A DNA stretch of 64,000 nt, taken from NCBI GenBank assembly GCA_963995505.1, contig OZ023184.1, positions 10,928,308-10,992,307 of the forward strand, given 5' to 3'. Positions 1 to 9,639 of the stretch are shown here, piece after piece. The translations under genes were made by a program, and so were the position numbers. The stretch comes from Hypericum androsaemum (taxonomy: Eukaryota > Streptophyta > Magnoliopsida > Malpighiales > Hypericaceae). The notes below the pieces were generated by a model. It saw nothing but the letters and a program-made list of their open reading frames with translations. It was not told the DNA's origin and searched no databases. The first letter of the stretch is position 1, and every line of letters begins with the position of its first letter.

Positions 1-1
1 T

Positions 2-3000
2 AATGTAGCAAGTACCACTATGGTTGAGAAGCTAGGGTTGCGCACTGAAAAACACCCTAAGCCATACAAGCTACAATGGCTGAATGATAGTGGAGAAGTG
101 AGAGTGATGAAGCAAGTGTTAGTGGCCTTTCGCTTTGGCAATTATGAAGATGAGGTGTTATGTGACGTGGTACCAATGCAAGCGGGTCACCTACTGTTGG
201 GAAGGCCATGGCAGTTTGATAGAAGAGTAACTCATAATGGCTACACCAACAAGTACTCGTTCATACTCAAGAAACGGTTGATCACCTTAGCACCCTTGGC
301 ACCATCACAAGTCTGTGAGGATCAAAGGAAGTTGCAAATTGAATGTGATGAAAAGAAAAGGAGTGATCAAAAGAAAAAGATTGAGAGGAGAGAAGAAGCC
401 GAAAAACAGAAAGAAAAAATGGCCAAAAGAGAGGAAATACTTGAGAGAACAAAAGAAGCCGGAAAAACAGAAATAAAGTCGGCCATTGAGAGAAAATCCG
501 AGGGATGGAAAAGAAACTACTATGTGAGAGCAAGTGAGATTAAGCAAGCTTGTTTTGAAAAACAGTCTATGATCTTACTTCGGTATAGGGAGACACTTTT
601 GGTTGCTAACGAGCTTGAGCCACATTTGCCAAGCATGGTTAAATCTCTTTTACAGGATTTTGAGGATGTATTCCCCAATGAGCTACCACCAGGTTTGCCA
701 CCAATAAGGGGAATTGAACATCAGATTGACTTCGTTCCGGGAGCATCAATTCCAAACCGACCAGCTTATAGAAGCAATCCGGAGGAGACGAAAGAACTTG
801 AGAAGAAAGTCAATGAACTTTTGGAGAAAGGGTACGTGAGAGAGAGCATGAGTCCATGCGCTGTTCCGGTCTTACTTGTGCCAAAGAAAGATGGATCATG
901 GAGGATGTGTGTTGATTGTCGCGCTGTCAACAACATTACGGTAAAATATCGTCACCCTATTCCTCGTTTAGATGACATGATGGATGAGTTGTATGGTTCT
1001 TGCATGTTTTCAAAGATTGATTTGAAAAGTGGTTATCATCAGATTCGCATGAAAGAAGGTGATGAATGGAAAACAGCGTTTAAAACGAAGTATGGTTTGT
1101 ATGAATGGATGGTCATGCCTTTTGGATTATCTAATGCACCTAGTACATTCATGCGCCTTATGAATCATGTTTTACGTCCATTCATTGGCAAATTTGTAGT
1201 TGTTTACTTTGATGATATACTCATTTATAGCAAGAGCATTGCGGAGCACGTAGAGCACTTGAAATCTGTTTTGATTGCACTTAGGGAGGATCAATTATTT
1301 GCTAACTTGAAGAAGTGCACCTTTTGCACAGATAAGCTTGTATTCTTGGGTTTTGTTGTTAGTGCTGAAGGAATACAGGTTGATGAAGAAAAGATAAAGG
1401 CAATTAGGGATTGGCCGACCCCCACAAACATTGCACATGTTCGAAGCTTCCATGGACTAGCAAGCTTCTACCGAAGATTTGTGAAAGATTTTAGCACCAT
1501 AGCCGCACCACTCACCGAAGTCATTAAGAAGAGCGTTGGATTCAGCTGGGGAGAAGCGCAAGAGAAAGCATTTCAATTACTCAAAGAGAAGTTGACGAAT
1601 GCTCCTTTATTAGCTTTACCTAATTTTTCTAAAACGTTTGAAGTTGAGTGTGATGCTTCAGGTGTAGGTATTGGCGCTGTACTCATGCAAGATCGACGGC
1701 CAATTGCCTATTTCAGCGAGAAATTAAGCGGAGCACCTCTAAACTATCCGACCTATGACAAAGAGTTGTATGCTTTAATTCGGACATTGGAGACATGGCA
1801 GCACTACTTGTGGCCCAAGGAATTCGTGATACACACTGATCATGAATCGTTGAAGCACTTGAAAGGGCAACACAAGCTGAATAAGAGGCATGCACGCTGG
1901 GTAGAATTCATTGAGACATTTCCTTATGTCATTCGCTACAAGCAAGGTAAGGAAAATGTGGTTGCCGATGCACTATCACGGAGGTATGCCTTGATCTCAA
2001 CTCTTGATGCTAAGTTACTTGGTTTTGAACACATCAAAGAGTTGTATGCTGAAGATATTGATTTTGGTGATCTATTCCGAGCTACGGAGAAGGGTGCGAG
2101 TAATAAATTCTTTCGGAATGAAGGTTACCTATTTCGTGAAAACAAACTTTGTGTGCCTAATTGTTCTATGCGAGAATTGCTTATGCAGGAGGCACATGGA
2201 GGAGGATTGATGGGGCACTTTGGAATCGCAAAGACCTTGGCAATGCTACAAGATCATTTCTTTTGGCCACACATGAAGAGGGATGTTGAAAGAGTTTGTG
2301 GCCGTTGCATCACTTGCAAGCAAGCCAAGTCAAAGGTAAAACCCCATGGTTTGTATACGCCACTACCTATACCTAGTGAGCCTTGGATTGATATTTCTAT
2401 GGACTTTGTGTTAGGACTTCCTAGGACTAAGCGTGGACGAGATTCTATCTTTGTGGTAGTGGATAGATTTTCTAAGATGGCACATTTTATTCCATGTCAT
2501 AAAACTGATGATGCTTCTAATGTTGCTGATTTGTTCTTTAGAGAAATTGTTAGATTGCATGGCATGCCTAGGACAATTATTTCTGATAGAGATGCTAAAT
2601 TCTTGAGCTATTTTTGGAAGACCTTGTGGTGCAAGTTAGGTACTAAGTTGTTATTCTCTACTACTTGTCATCCACAAACTGATGGTCAAACTGAAGTTGT
2701 GAATAGAACTCTATCTACACTCTTAAGAGCACTTATTAAGCATAACATTAAGAATTGGGAGGAATGTTTGCCACATGTTGAATTTGCTTACAATCGATCA
2801 GTTCATTCTGCTACTCAATTCTCACCATTTGAGCTTGTTTATGGATTTAATCCTTTGACTCCATTGGATTTGTCACCTTTACCTTTGAGTGAGCATGTTA
2901 ATTTAGATGGCAAGAAGAAGGCAGAATTTGTCAAGCAATTACATGAAAAGGCAAGGCTGAATATTGAGAAGAGAACGGAGCACTATGCAAGGCAAGCCAA

Positions 3001-3469
3001 CAAAGGACGGCACAAAGTTGTCTTTGAGCCTGGTGCATGGGTTTGGTTGCATATGCGAAAGGAGCGTTTTCCCGTTCAACGTCGCTCCAAGTTACTACCT
3101 CGTGGAGATGGTCCATTCCAAGTTTTAGAGCGCATTAATGACAATGCCTACAAGCTTGATCTACCTGGTGAGTATAATGTAAGTGCTACATTTAATGTTG
3201 CTGACTTAAGCCCTTTTGATGCAGGTGAAGATTTGAGGGCAAATCCTTTTCAAGAGAGGGGGAATGATGTGAGACCATCCAACAACGAGCATGGAGCATT
3301 GCGTGTTCCAATTGGGCCGATTACAAGAGCACGGGCCAAGAAGCTTCAAGCTGAACTGAATGGATTTATTGAAGGCATTCGGACTCAAGTTGAATCAAGC
3401 AAGCCCAAGGACGACCTAGAAGGCCATGTTAAGCCCATACACGTTATTGGTGCTATTTTGGAAGCCTAG
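2..3469 (+). CDS. A1 Pol polyprotein (PR-RT-RNase H-integrase), 5'-partial
   Basis: Polyprotein for reverse transcription and integration, open to the window edge. The frame starts at base 2, just 3' of the protease DGGS active site. Domains in order: rest of protease ([10 protein letters not shown]); a charged K/E-rich linker; RT with [12 protein letters not shown] and the YFDD catalytic box at nt 1205-1216; RNase H ([27 protein letters not shown]); an HHCC zinc finger; the integrase core with D, D and E in [16 protein letters not shown] and [11 protein letters not shown]; then a GPY/F-like module (GPFQV...NAYKLDLP). There is no chromodomain. The last ~68 codons lie inside the 3' LTR and carry [12 protein letters not shown], a motif of CRM-like plant Gypsy elements. 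There is no internal stop. The ATG at 20 is internal, not a true start. Confidence 0.92.
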   Translation, partial: NVASTTMVEKLGLRTEKHPKPYKLQWLNDSGEVRVMKQVLVAFRFGNYEDEVLCDVVPMQAGHLLLGRPWQFDRRVTHNGYTNKYSFILKKRLITLAPLAPSQVCEDQRKLQIECDEKKRSDQKKKIERREEAEKQKEKMAKREEILERTKEAGKTEIKSAIERKSEGWKRNYYVRASEIKQACFEKQSMILLRYRETLLVANELEPHLPSMVKSLLQDFEDVFPNELPPGLPPIRGIEHQIDFVPGASIPNRPAYRSNPEETKELEKKVNELLEKGYVRESMSPCAVPVLLVPKKDGSWRMCVDCRAVNNITVKYRHPIPRLDDMMDELYGSCMFSKIDLKSGYHQIRMKEGDEWKTAFKTKYGLYEWMVMPFGLSNAPSTFMRLMNHVLRPFIGKFVVVYFDDILIYSKSIAEHVEHLKSVLIALREDQLFANLKKCTFCTDKLVFLGFVVSAEGIQVDEEKIKAIRDWPTPTNIAHVRSFHGLASFYRRFVKDFSTIAAPLTEVIKKSVGFSWGEAQEKAFQLLKEKLTNAPLLALPNFSKTFEVECDASGVGIGAVLMQDRRPIAYFSEKLSGAPLNYPTYDKELYALIRTLETWQHYLWPKEFVIHTDHESLKHLKGQHKLNKRHARWVEFIETFPYVIRYKQGKENVVADALSRRYALISTLDAKLLGFEHIKELYAEDIDFGDLFRATEKGASNKFFRNEGYLFRENKLCVPNCSMRELLMQEAHGGGLMGHFGIAKTLAMLQDHFFWPHMKRDVERVCGRCITCKQAKSKVKPHGLYTPLPIPSEPWIDISMDFVLGLPRTKRGRDSIFVVVDRFSKMAHFIPCHKTDDASNVADLFFREIVRLHGMPRTIISDRDAKFLSYFWKTLWCKLGTKLLFSTTCHPQTDGQTEVVNRTLSTLLRALIKHNIKNWEECLPHVEFAYNRSVHSATQFSPFELVYGFNPLTPLDLSPLPLSEHVNLDGKKKAEFVKQLHEKARLNIEKRTEHYARQANKGRHKVVFEPGAWVWLHMRKERFPVQRRSKLLPRGDGPFQVLERINDNAYKLDLPGEYNVSATFNVADLSPFDAGEDLRANPFQERGNDVRPSNNEHGALRVPIGPITRARAKKLQAELNGFIEGIRTQVESSKPKDDLEGHVKPIHVIGAILEA
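3251..3264 (+). other. A1 polypurine tract
   Basis: The purine-rich CAAGAGAGGGGGAA abuts the TGATGTGAG start of the 3' LTR. This is the plus-strand priming site. It is also translated, because the polyprotein frame runs through it. Confidence 0.9.
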
Positions 3470-4075
3470 CATGCGCAAGATTCTTTTGGATGCATGCAAA
3501 CAGAATTTCAACTTATCTTGGACATGCATCCCTAAATTTTAGGAACTTCTTTTCCTATGTTTTAGGACGTGATATTTACTAGATATTCTAGTATCTATCT
3601 TAGTTTAGTTTGTTTTTCCTACTTAGTGAATAATTAGGCCAGAATCCCTTTTATTTAGGAAGGTGAGTTTTGGCCAGCTTTGAACTCCTTATTTGGAGTT
3701 AGTTTTTGTTTAGGAATGTTTGAGACTTTTGGGGCCTATATAAAGGGACTCCTAGCAATAAAAACGGGGACAACCTTTTATTCATTCAGAATATACTTAG
3801 CTATTGCTAGTTTGTGAGTTTTGATACTCATTGTGTGTTCTTGGTTAGGCTAGTGCGTCGCTTAGCTAGGGCAACGTATTTCACTTATCAAACAGATTAT
3901 CCACCTCTGTTTGTGGCGTGATTCGACTTAAGGACTTGGGTTCTTGACTTCCATTGTTCGGGTTGCGGTGAGACATCACCAAGGTTCGTGCATTGCGTAG
4001 TTGGAGTTGGAGTCTTTCTCATCCATCAAGTAGCAGCGGTCCGTTCGTGTGGAATTCCCAGCGAGTTTAACATCA
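3265..4075 (+). repeat. A1 3' LTR (811 bp)
   Basis: Begins TGATGTGAGACC and ends TTTAACATCA. It has the same length as both A2 LTRs and is nearly identical to them. The first ~205 bp are coding (the Pol C-terminus); promoter and polyadenylation signals follow. The right boundary is set by comparison with A2, where the same end is followed by the PBS. Confidence 0.92.
3737..3762 (+). promoter_or_regulatory. A1 LTR TATA box and poly(A) signal
   Basis: TATATAAA at 3737-3744 is followed closely by AATAAA at 3757-3762, in the position expected for the U3/R boundary. The same pair sits in the A2 LTRs. Function is inferred from position and conservation. Confidence 0.65.
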
Positions 4076-4895
4076 GGAGAGGGGAGAACAAGAGCTACAT
4101 CGAGTTCTACTTGGAAGCCAAACTACCAAAAGAAGTTTGACAAGCCACAAGCAGCCAAAGTAGAGCATAAATCCGAGAGTTCTCAAGCTAATTCTCAAAG
4201 GAAAGTGGAAGTCACTCCAGCTAGGAACCGTGACATCAAGTGCTTTAAGTGTCAAGGAAGAGGGCACATCTCAAGTCAATGCCCTAACAAGCAAGCAATG
4301 GTGATCAAGGAAAGTGGAGAGATTGAAACTGAAGAAGAGGATTCGGAGCATGAAAGCATGCCTTCTTTGGAGGACGTATCCGAGGAAGAGTACCAAGCTG
4401 CTGAGAGGCTTACTCTTGTGTCTAGAAGAGCATTGAATGTGCAAGTAAAAGAAGAAAATGATGTGGCTCAAAGAGAAAATATTTTTCACACAAGGTGCTA
4501 TGTCAAAGACAAGGTGTGTAGTGTCATCATAGATGGAGGAAGTTGTGCTAATGTCGCAAGCACTACTATGGTGGAGAAGTTAGGGTTACTCACTGGAAAA
4601 CACCCTAAGCCTTACAAACTACAATGGCTGAATGATAGTGGAGAAGTACGAGTGATGAAGCAAGTATTGGTAACATTCCGCATTGGCAACTATGAGGATG
4701 AAGTGTTGTGTGATGTTGTACCAATGCAAGCTGGTCATCTATTGTTAGGAAGGCCATGGCAGTTTGATAGGAAAGTGCATCATGATGGCTACACCAACAA
4801 ATATTCATTTATACTTAAGAAGAGAGTAATCACCTTAGCACCCTTGTCACCATCACAAGTTTGTGAAGATCAACGACAGTTGCAAAAAGAAAGTG
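4076..4895 (+). pseudogene. B1: Family 1 gag-protease fragment
   Basis: Starts in the Gag basic region ([11 protein letters not shown]) exactly where the A1 LTR ends. It then carries the nucleocapsid zinc knuckle [14 protein letters not shown], the protease motif [12 protein letters not shown] and [10 protein letters not shown], and stops in the PR-RT linker after QLQKES. It is almost identical to the same segment of B3 (38377-39193). An open frame from 4049 would add codons from the A1 LTR, but that start is an insertion artefact. The left half of the host element should lie beyond the left end of A1. RT and integrase are absent. Confidence 0.88.
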
Positions 4896-4943
4896 ATTTG
4901 GCTCAAAGAGAAAATATTTTTCAAAATTTTGAAAAAAATTTTC
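4896..4943 (+). other. Junction filler between B1 and the C1 LTR
   Basis: 48 bp not explained by either neighbour. The first ~25 bases repeat the gag stretch at 4466-4491 (TGGCTCAAAGAGAAAATA and onwards). The rest is a short A/T-rich, near-palindromic stretch (AAAATTTTGAAAAAAATTTT). It looks like filler DNA from break repair or replication slippage. Confidence 0.6.
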
Positions 4944-5646
4944 TGATGTGAACACGTCCACTATGGAGCTACAAGACCCACAACCAGTTCAAGTTCCACT
5001 TGGACCAATCACAAGAGCAAGAGCAAAGACGCTTCAAGCAGAGCTCAACGGATTAATTCAAGGGATTTGGACCACAACCAGTTCGTGTAAGCCCGTGGAC
5101 GTCCATGCAAAGCCCATGCACGTGATTGGAGTTGTTTTGGAAGCCTAAAGGAGTAGAACCAAGATTCCTACTTTTTAGGAATAAGAGTTATCCAATAGTG
5201 GATAATGATTGTATTTTTCAATTCTTAGGATAAACATTCGTTTTAGAACTAGTTTAAGTAGTATGATAAGTTTGGAGCTCTTCAGAACTTATCTTGTTGA
5301 CTTTAGAGTCTAACCAAGTCAGTTGTAACCTCTATTTAAAGGAGGCCACGAATTCAATAAAGGACACATCTTTTGGCATAAGAAAATTCGTGAGTCTTTG
5401 ATACTCTTGTTGTTCTTGCAGGCTGGATTGCTTAGCTAGGGCGTTTGTACTTATCAAACAGAATTCCCATCTCCGTTTGTGGCGTATTCGATTTCAAGAT
5501 CAAGGTTCGCGTTCTCACCATTGCTACGGGTCAAAGTTAACCAACACTAAGGTTCGGTGCAAGGCGCAAAACGACGGGTCAAGATCAACCATCATCCTAA
5601 AGTAGACGGTCCGCGTTGGTGCGAGTTCCTGACGGGATTCATATCA
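4944..5646 (+). repeat. C1 5' LTR (703 bp)
   Basis: Begins TGATGTGAACACG and ends GGGATTCATATCA, directly before the PBS. The first ~205 bp could encode the Pol C-terminus ([19 protein letters not shown]...), as in the other Family 1 LTRs. A weak TATA-like TCTATTTAAA at 5331-5340 precedes AATAAA at 5356-5361. Confidence 0.88.
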
Positions 5647-5648
5647 TT

Positions 5649-5661
5649 TGGTATCAAGAGC
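5649..5661 (+). other. C1 primer-binding site (variant)
   Basis: TGGTATCAAGAGC, complementary to initiator tRNA-Met except for one extra A. Other copies here read TGGTATCAGAGC. The extra base should weaken priming. Confidence 0.8.
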
Positions 5662-6153
5662 TTAGGTTCTACTTTAGACCTTATATCTTTACATTTATTG
5701 TCTTTATTTGTTTGGTATTTCAGATTCATGACTTTAGTGTCCTAAGTCGTGTATTCTGATCAAAAAGAAAAAAAAAGAAAAAAAAAGAAGTCAGAATTCA
5801 AGTAGGATTAGTAGAATCGGAATTCAAGTAGGACTAGAAGTATTGGATAGTGCAATTTCATGGAGCAAGAAGATAGAAGCGAAGGCAAGAACGAAAGCAA
5901 GAAGAAGAAAGAAGAGGACTTGGCAACTAAAGTGTGCGAAGGCCAAGCTAATCTCTACTAGCTCAGCAAGAACCAACAAGAGTGCCACGAGTGGAAAAAG
6001 GCAAGAGTGGTGAGCACTATAGAGAGAAAAGAGCCAAATAGTGGAGTGTAAACACGAGTGAATCCGAGTGCAACATACTTTGAGGGTAAACACGTAAGGG
6101 AGTGATTGGTGAGGTCCATTATTATTTTAACTAACCAATTTTATTGCAGCAAC
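5662..6153 (+). other. C1 untranslated leader with candidate mini-intron
   Basis: No coding capacity seen. It holds an A-rich purine tract (5760-5790). Just before the gag ATG there is a 56-nt block, 6094-6149, with GTAAGGGAGTG at one end, a branch-like CTAAC and a TTGCAG end. The block is conserved in the other Family 1 copies. Confidence 0.55.
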
Positions 6154-6923
6154 ATGTCTCAAGAAAATGAAGGAGAAAGACAAGGAGCTTGGGGCAACGT
6201 TGACCCTAAGGTATTTGTGGAGGCCTTAACAGGGAAGCTCCAACAAATGATGAGAGCGGAGGTTGAGCAAATACACCAACGCCTGGATGTCATAGAGAGT
6301 TCACGTGCTAGCCAACAACCACAAGGCATACCTCATGCCCAAAGAAGGATAGCACCTATGGGAGGAATGAGTGGAGATGATTCTGGCTTTGATGAGGACG
6401 TGGGCTCCACAAGGAATGTTAGGAGGTTGAGGAATGAACGCCAACCTAGGGAGGCCAGGCGGAGAAGGGATGACAATTTGGGAAGCATCAAGTTAAAAAT
6501 ACCTTCCTTTGCAGGTCGTTCTAATCCGGAGGCTTATCTTGAATGGGAGAAGAAGATTGAATTTGTGTTTGATTGTCACAATTGTTCCGAGGCAAAGAAG
6601 GTAAAGCTGGCTGTGACTGAGTTTACCGATTATGCTATAACTTGGTGGGATCAATTTGTCACAAGCAGGAGACGTAACGGAGAATTTGCCATAGAGACAT
6701 GGGAGGAGATGAAAGTTGTGATGAGGAAACGCTTTGTTCCTAGTCATTACTACCGTGATCTTTTTAAAAAGTTACAAGGATTGCGACAAGGAAGTATGAA
6801 CGTGGAAGATTACTACAAGCAGATGGAGATGGCCATGATACGAGCCAACGTAGAGGAGGATCGTGAAGCCACTATGGCTAGGTTCTTGAATGGACTAAAT
6901 CCTGAAATTCAAGACAAAGTGGA
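6154..6923 (+). pseudogene. C1 gag, truncated
   Basis: Capsid precursor. MSQENEGERQGAWG matches the start context of the other Family 1 gags (four bases after TTGCAG), so 6154 is preferred over the upstream in-frame ATG at 6106. It has an N-terminal helical segment (VFVEALTGKLQQMMRAEVE), an acidic/arginine-rich linker, and a retrotransposon Gag capsid core ([34 protein letters not shown]). The zinc knuckle is lost: the frame passes [10 protein letters not shown] and enters inverted LTR sequence, ending at 6957. Confidence 0.85.
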
Positions 6924-6974
6924 ACTTGAACTGGTTGTGGGTCTTGTAGCTCCATAGTGGACGTGTTCACATCA
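6917..6974 (-). repeat. Inverted 58-bp start of a C-type LTR
   Basis: Reverse complement of the first 58 bases of the C1 LTR (4944-5001). Its inner end overlaps C1 gag by a few shared bases (AAGTGGA region). Its outer end abuts inverted B2 gag. It marks an inversion or template-switch junction. Confidence 0.85.
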
Positions 6975-8203
6975 TTTTCTCTTTGAGCCACATCATTTTC
7001 TTCTTTTACTTGCACACTCAATGCTCTTCTAGACACAAGAGTAAGCCTCTCAGCAGCTTGGTACTCTTCCTCGGATACGTCCTCCAAAGAAGGCATGCTT
7101 TCATGCTCCGAATCCTCTTCTTCAGTTTCAATCTCTCCACTTTCCTTGATCACCATTGCTTGCTTGTTAGGGCATTGACTTGAGATGTGCCCTCTTCCTT
7201 GACACTTAAAGCACTTGATGTCACGGTTCCTAGCTGGAGTGACTTCCACTTTCCTTTGAGAATTAGCTTGAGAACTCTCGGATTTATGCTCTACTTTGGC
7301 TGCTTGTGGCTTGTCAAACTTCTTTTGGTAGTTTGGCTTCCAAGTAGAACTCGATGTAGCTCTTGTTCTCCCCTCTCCTCTCTTGAGTTGCTTCTCAATT
7401 TTCGTTGCCATATGCACCATGTCCTCCAACTCCACATAGTGTTGCAACTCAACCTTGTCTTGAATTTCAGGATTGAGTCCATTCAAGAATCTTGCCATTG
7501 TAACTTCTCTATCTTCATCTATATCAGCTCTTATCATGGCCATCTCCATCTGTTTGAAATACTCCTCCACGCTCAAATTTCCTTGCCTCATTCCTTGTAA
7601 CTTCTTATACAGCCCTCTATAGTAATGACTTGGAACAAATCTCTTCCTCATCACCACTTTCATGTCTTCCCAAGTAGCTATAGGGCGTTCTCCATTTCTC
7701 CTCCTGCTTGTCACAAGTTGATCCCACCAAGTTATAGCATAATCAGTGAATTCGGTGATGGCAAGTTTTACCTTCTTTGCTTCGGAGCTATTGTGGCAAT
7801 CAAACACGAACTCAATCTTCTTCTCCCACTCTAAGTACGCCTCCGGGTCAGAACGACCAGCAAAGGAGGGTATCTTCAGTTTGATACTCCCTATGTTGTC
7901 GTCTCTCTTTTGCCTTGCCTCCCTAGGTGGGCGGTTTGTTCTTGCTCTCCTAAGACTCCTTGTAGAGCCTACGCCTTCTTCAGATTCAGAATCAGCTCCG
8001 CTCGACTCTCCAATAGGTACTCCTCTCCTACGCCTTTGGAGTTCGCCTCGCGTTTGGGGATTGTCACGAGAATTCTCCACGGCATCCACGCGTAGTTGCA
8101 AAGGCTCCATCTGAGCTTGCACCATCTGCTCGAGCTTCCCGGCCAAGGCATCCACTAATAACTTAAGGTCTATGTTTTCCATAGTTTGACCTTCATGCGA
8201 CAT
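6975..8203 (-). pseudogene. B2 gag (start to nucleocapsid), truncated
   Basis: [22 protein letters not shown] start, capsid core ([47 protein letters not shown]), zinc knuckle [14 protein letters not shown], then an acidic spacer. The normal continuation into protease is replaced at 6974 by the C-type LTR start. The reading frame therefore picks up LTR codons (VNTSTMELQDPQPVQVPL) and runs on to a stop at 6878. The start is fixed by identity with B3. Confidence 0.88.
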
Positions 8204-8820
8204 GTTTGCTGCAAGAAAAATTGGTTAGTAAAAAAAATATGGCCTCACAAGCTCACTCCCTTACGTGTATACTCTCAATGTATGGTGCACTCAAGTTCAC
8301 TCGTGTTTTGTACTCAAATATTTGGCTTTTCTCTCTAAGGTACTCGCACACTCTTGCCTTTTTCCTCTCGTGATACTTGTATGTTCTTACTAAGGCTAGA
8401 ACGGCCTTGCTTGAGCTCCACGCTTTAACAAACAGAATGTTAAAGTTCCTCTTTGGTCTTTCTTTTAGTCTTGCTCGTCCCCTTTCTTGATCAGCTGTTG
8501 CGCCTCCTTAGTTTGCTAGCTTCCCTCGGATTTGCTTCCTCTTTAGCTTGAGACTTCCAATTTAACTTGCTTCCTCTTTAGCTTGCGGCTTCCTTTTTTC
8601 TTTTTCTTTTCTTTCCCTTTTTTTTTTTCTTTTCTTTTCTTTTTTTTTTTCTTTCTTTTCTTTTCTTTCTTTTCTTGCTTCACTCGTTTGTTTTCCTCTC
8701 TTTTCTCTCAAACAGCGAGGAGAGAAAACGAACCAACAAGAACAAAAAAAATAACAAGTAACAAAAACGAACCAACAAGAACAAAAATAACAAGGATAAT
8801 GAACTAAAGTAACAAGCTAA
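8204..8820 (-). other. B2 leader with purine tract and candidate mini-intron
   Basis: Untranslated leader. Positions 8590-8700 are a long pyrimidine run on the plus strand (purine on the sense strand), as in the A2 and B3 leaders. The conserved 56-nt GTAAGG...CTAAC...TTGCAG block occupies 8264-8209 on the minus strand. Confidence 0.55.
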
Positions 8821-8832
8821 GCTCTGATACCA
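8821..8832 (-). other. B2 primer-binding site
   Basis: Minus-strand TGGTATCAGAGC, two bases inside the LTR end; matches the initiator tRNA-Met 3' end. Confidence 0.88.
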
Positions 8833-8834
8833 AC

Positions 8835-9639
8835 TGATATGAATCTCCGCGGAAAAGATTCACAACTCGGACCGTTTGTTACTTTAGAATGGAACAGATC
8901 ACAACTCACAAGAACTTACACGAACTAAGGCACGAATTTGTACCTCAACCCGCTGCAAGGGCTTCTGAACCTTGACCTAAGGACGTATCACGCCACAAGC
9001 GGGGATGGAATATCCGCTTGATAAGTGAAGGATAAATTCTAGCCAAGACGACTCACCAGCCTAAGCAAGAACAAACGAGTATCAAACTCTCAACTAGCCA
9101 ATGCTAAGTATTTCCGAATTGTGTGTGTGCGTTTTATTGCTAGGAGTCCTCTTTATATAGGCTCCCAAAGTACCAAAATATTCCTAAACAAGCTAACTCC
9201 TTAAAAGGAATTCAAAGGCTGGCCAAAACTCTCTTTCCTATTCTAAGGAGATTCTGGCCGAACTTATGCAACTAAACAAGGAATAATATAAGCAAATAAT
9301 ATCTAATAGAATAGCTACTAGTTGCACGTCCAAAACAATTAGATGCATGGCCTAAATAGGCTGATTCTTCTTGATTCTCCATGTGCGCATGCATCTAGAA
9401 GCTTTCGTGCATGTCAAGCTTCCCATTCAGCCTCCAAAACGTGCATGGGCCTCCCTTGGGTTTCTTGGACGTCCTTGGTCCTCCACGAACTTGCTTGAGC
9501 CCAAACTTCATGCATTAGTCCATTGAAATCAGATTGCAACTTCCTAGCTCTTGCTCTTGTCATTGGCCCAATTGGAACTTGAACTTGCTTCGAGTCTACA
9601 AGCTTGATAGTTGGTGCATCCGTAGGCTTGCTCACATCA
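8835..9639 (-). repeat. B2 5' LTR (805 bp)
   Basis: On the minus strand it starts TGATGTGAGCAAGCC and ends GATTCATATCA. It is homologous to the B3 LTRs and to the solo LTR at 51144-51963. The start of the LTR encodes the B-type Pol C-terminus ([15 protein letters not shown]). A TATATA element is visible as TTTATATAGG near 9151 on the plus strand. Confidence 0.88.

Larger units (their letters stand above)
1..4075 (+). mobile_element. A1: 3' part of a Family 1 Ty3/Gypsy retrotransposon
   Basis: The right-hand part of an autonomous LTR retrotransposon: protease through integrase, polypurine tract and complete 3' LTR. The 5' LTR, PBS and gag lie left of the window. It is nearly identical to A2 (11689-23194). 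The sequence after the LTR (from 4076) is mid-gag of a Family 1 B-type element, so A1 was inserted into B1. A 5-bp duplication, probably GGAGA (4076-4080), should precede its 5' LTR outside the window; this is a prediction, not something seen. Confidence 0.93.
4944..6923 (+). mobile_element. C1: truncated Family 1 element (5' LTR, leader, gag)
   Basis: 5' LTR, PBS, leader and the first ~257 codons of gag. The copy then ends at an inverted junction near 6917-6923. Protease, RT, integrase and 3' LTR are all missing. The C1 LTR (703 bp) is a diverged relative of the A and B LTRs. Confidence 0.85.
6975..9639 (-). mobile_element. B2: inverted, truncated Family 1 element
   Basis: Reading on the minus strand: 5' LTR (9639-8835), PBS, leader, and gag to the codon after [21 protein letters not shown]-type LTR start then interrupts it. 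PR, RT, integrase and 3' LTR are absent. It is nearly identical to B3. The outer LTR edge touches satellite S1 directly. Confidence 0.87.

Noticed and set aside
2..3469. Chromodomain at the Pol C-terminus
   Set aside because: I looked after the GPY/F-like module in Families 1 and 2 and saw no aromatic-cage chromodomain pattern; only the TRARAK tail in Family 1.
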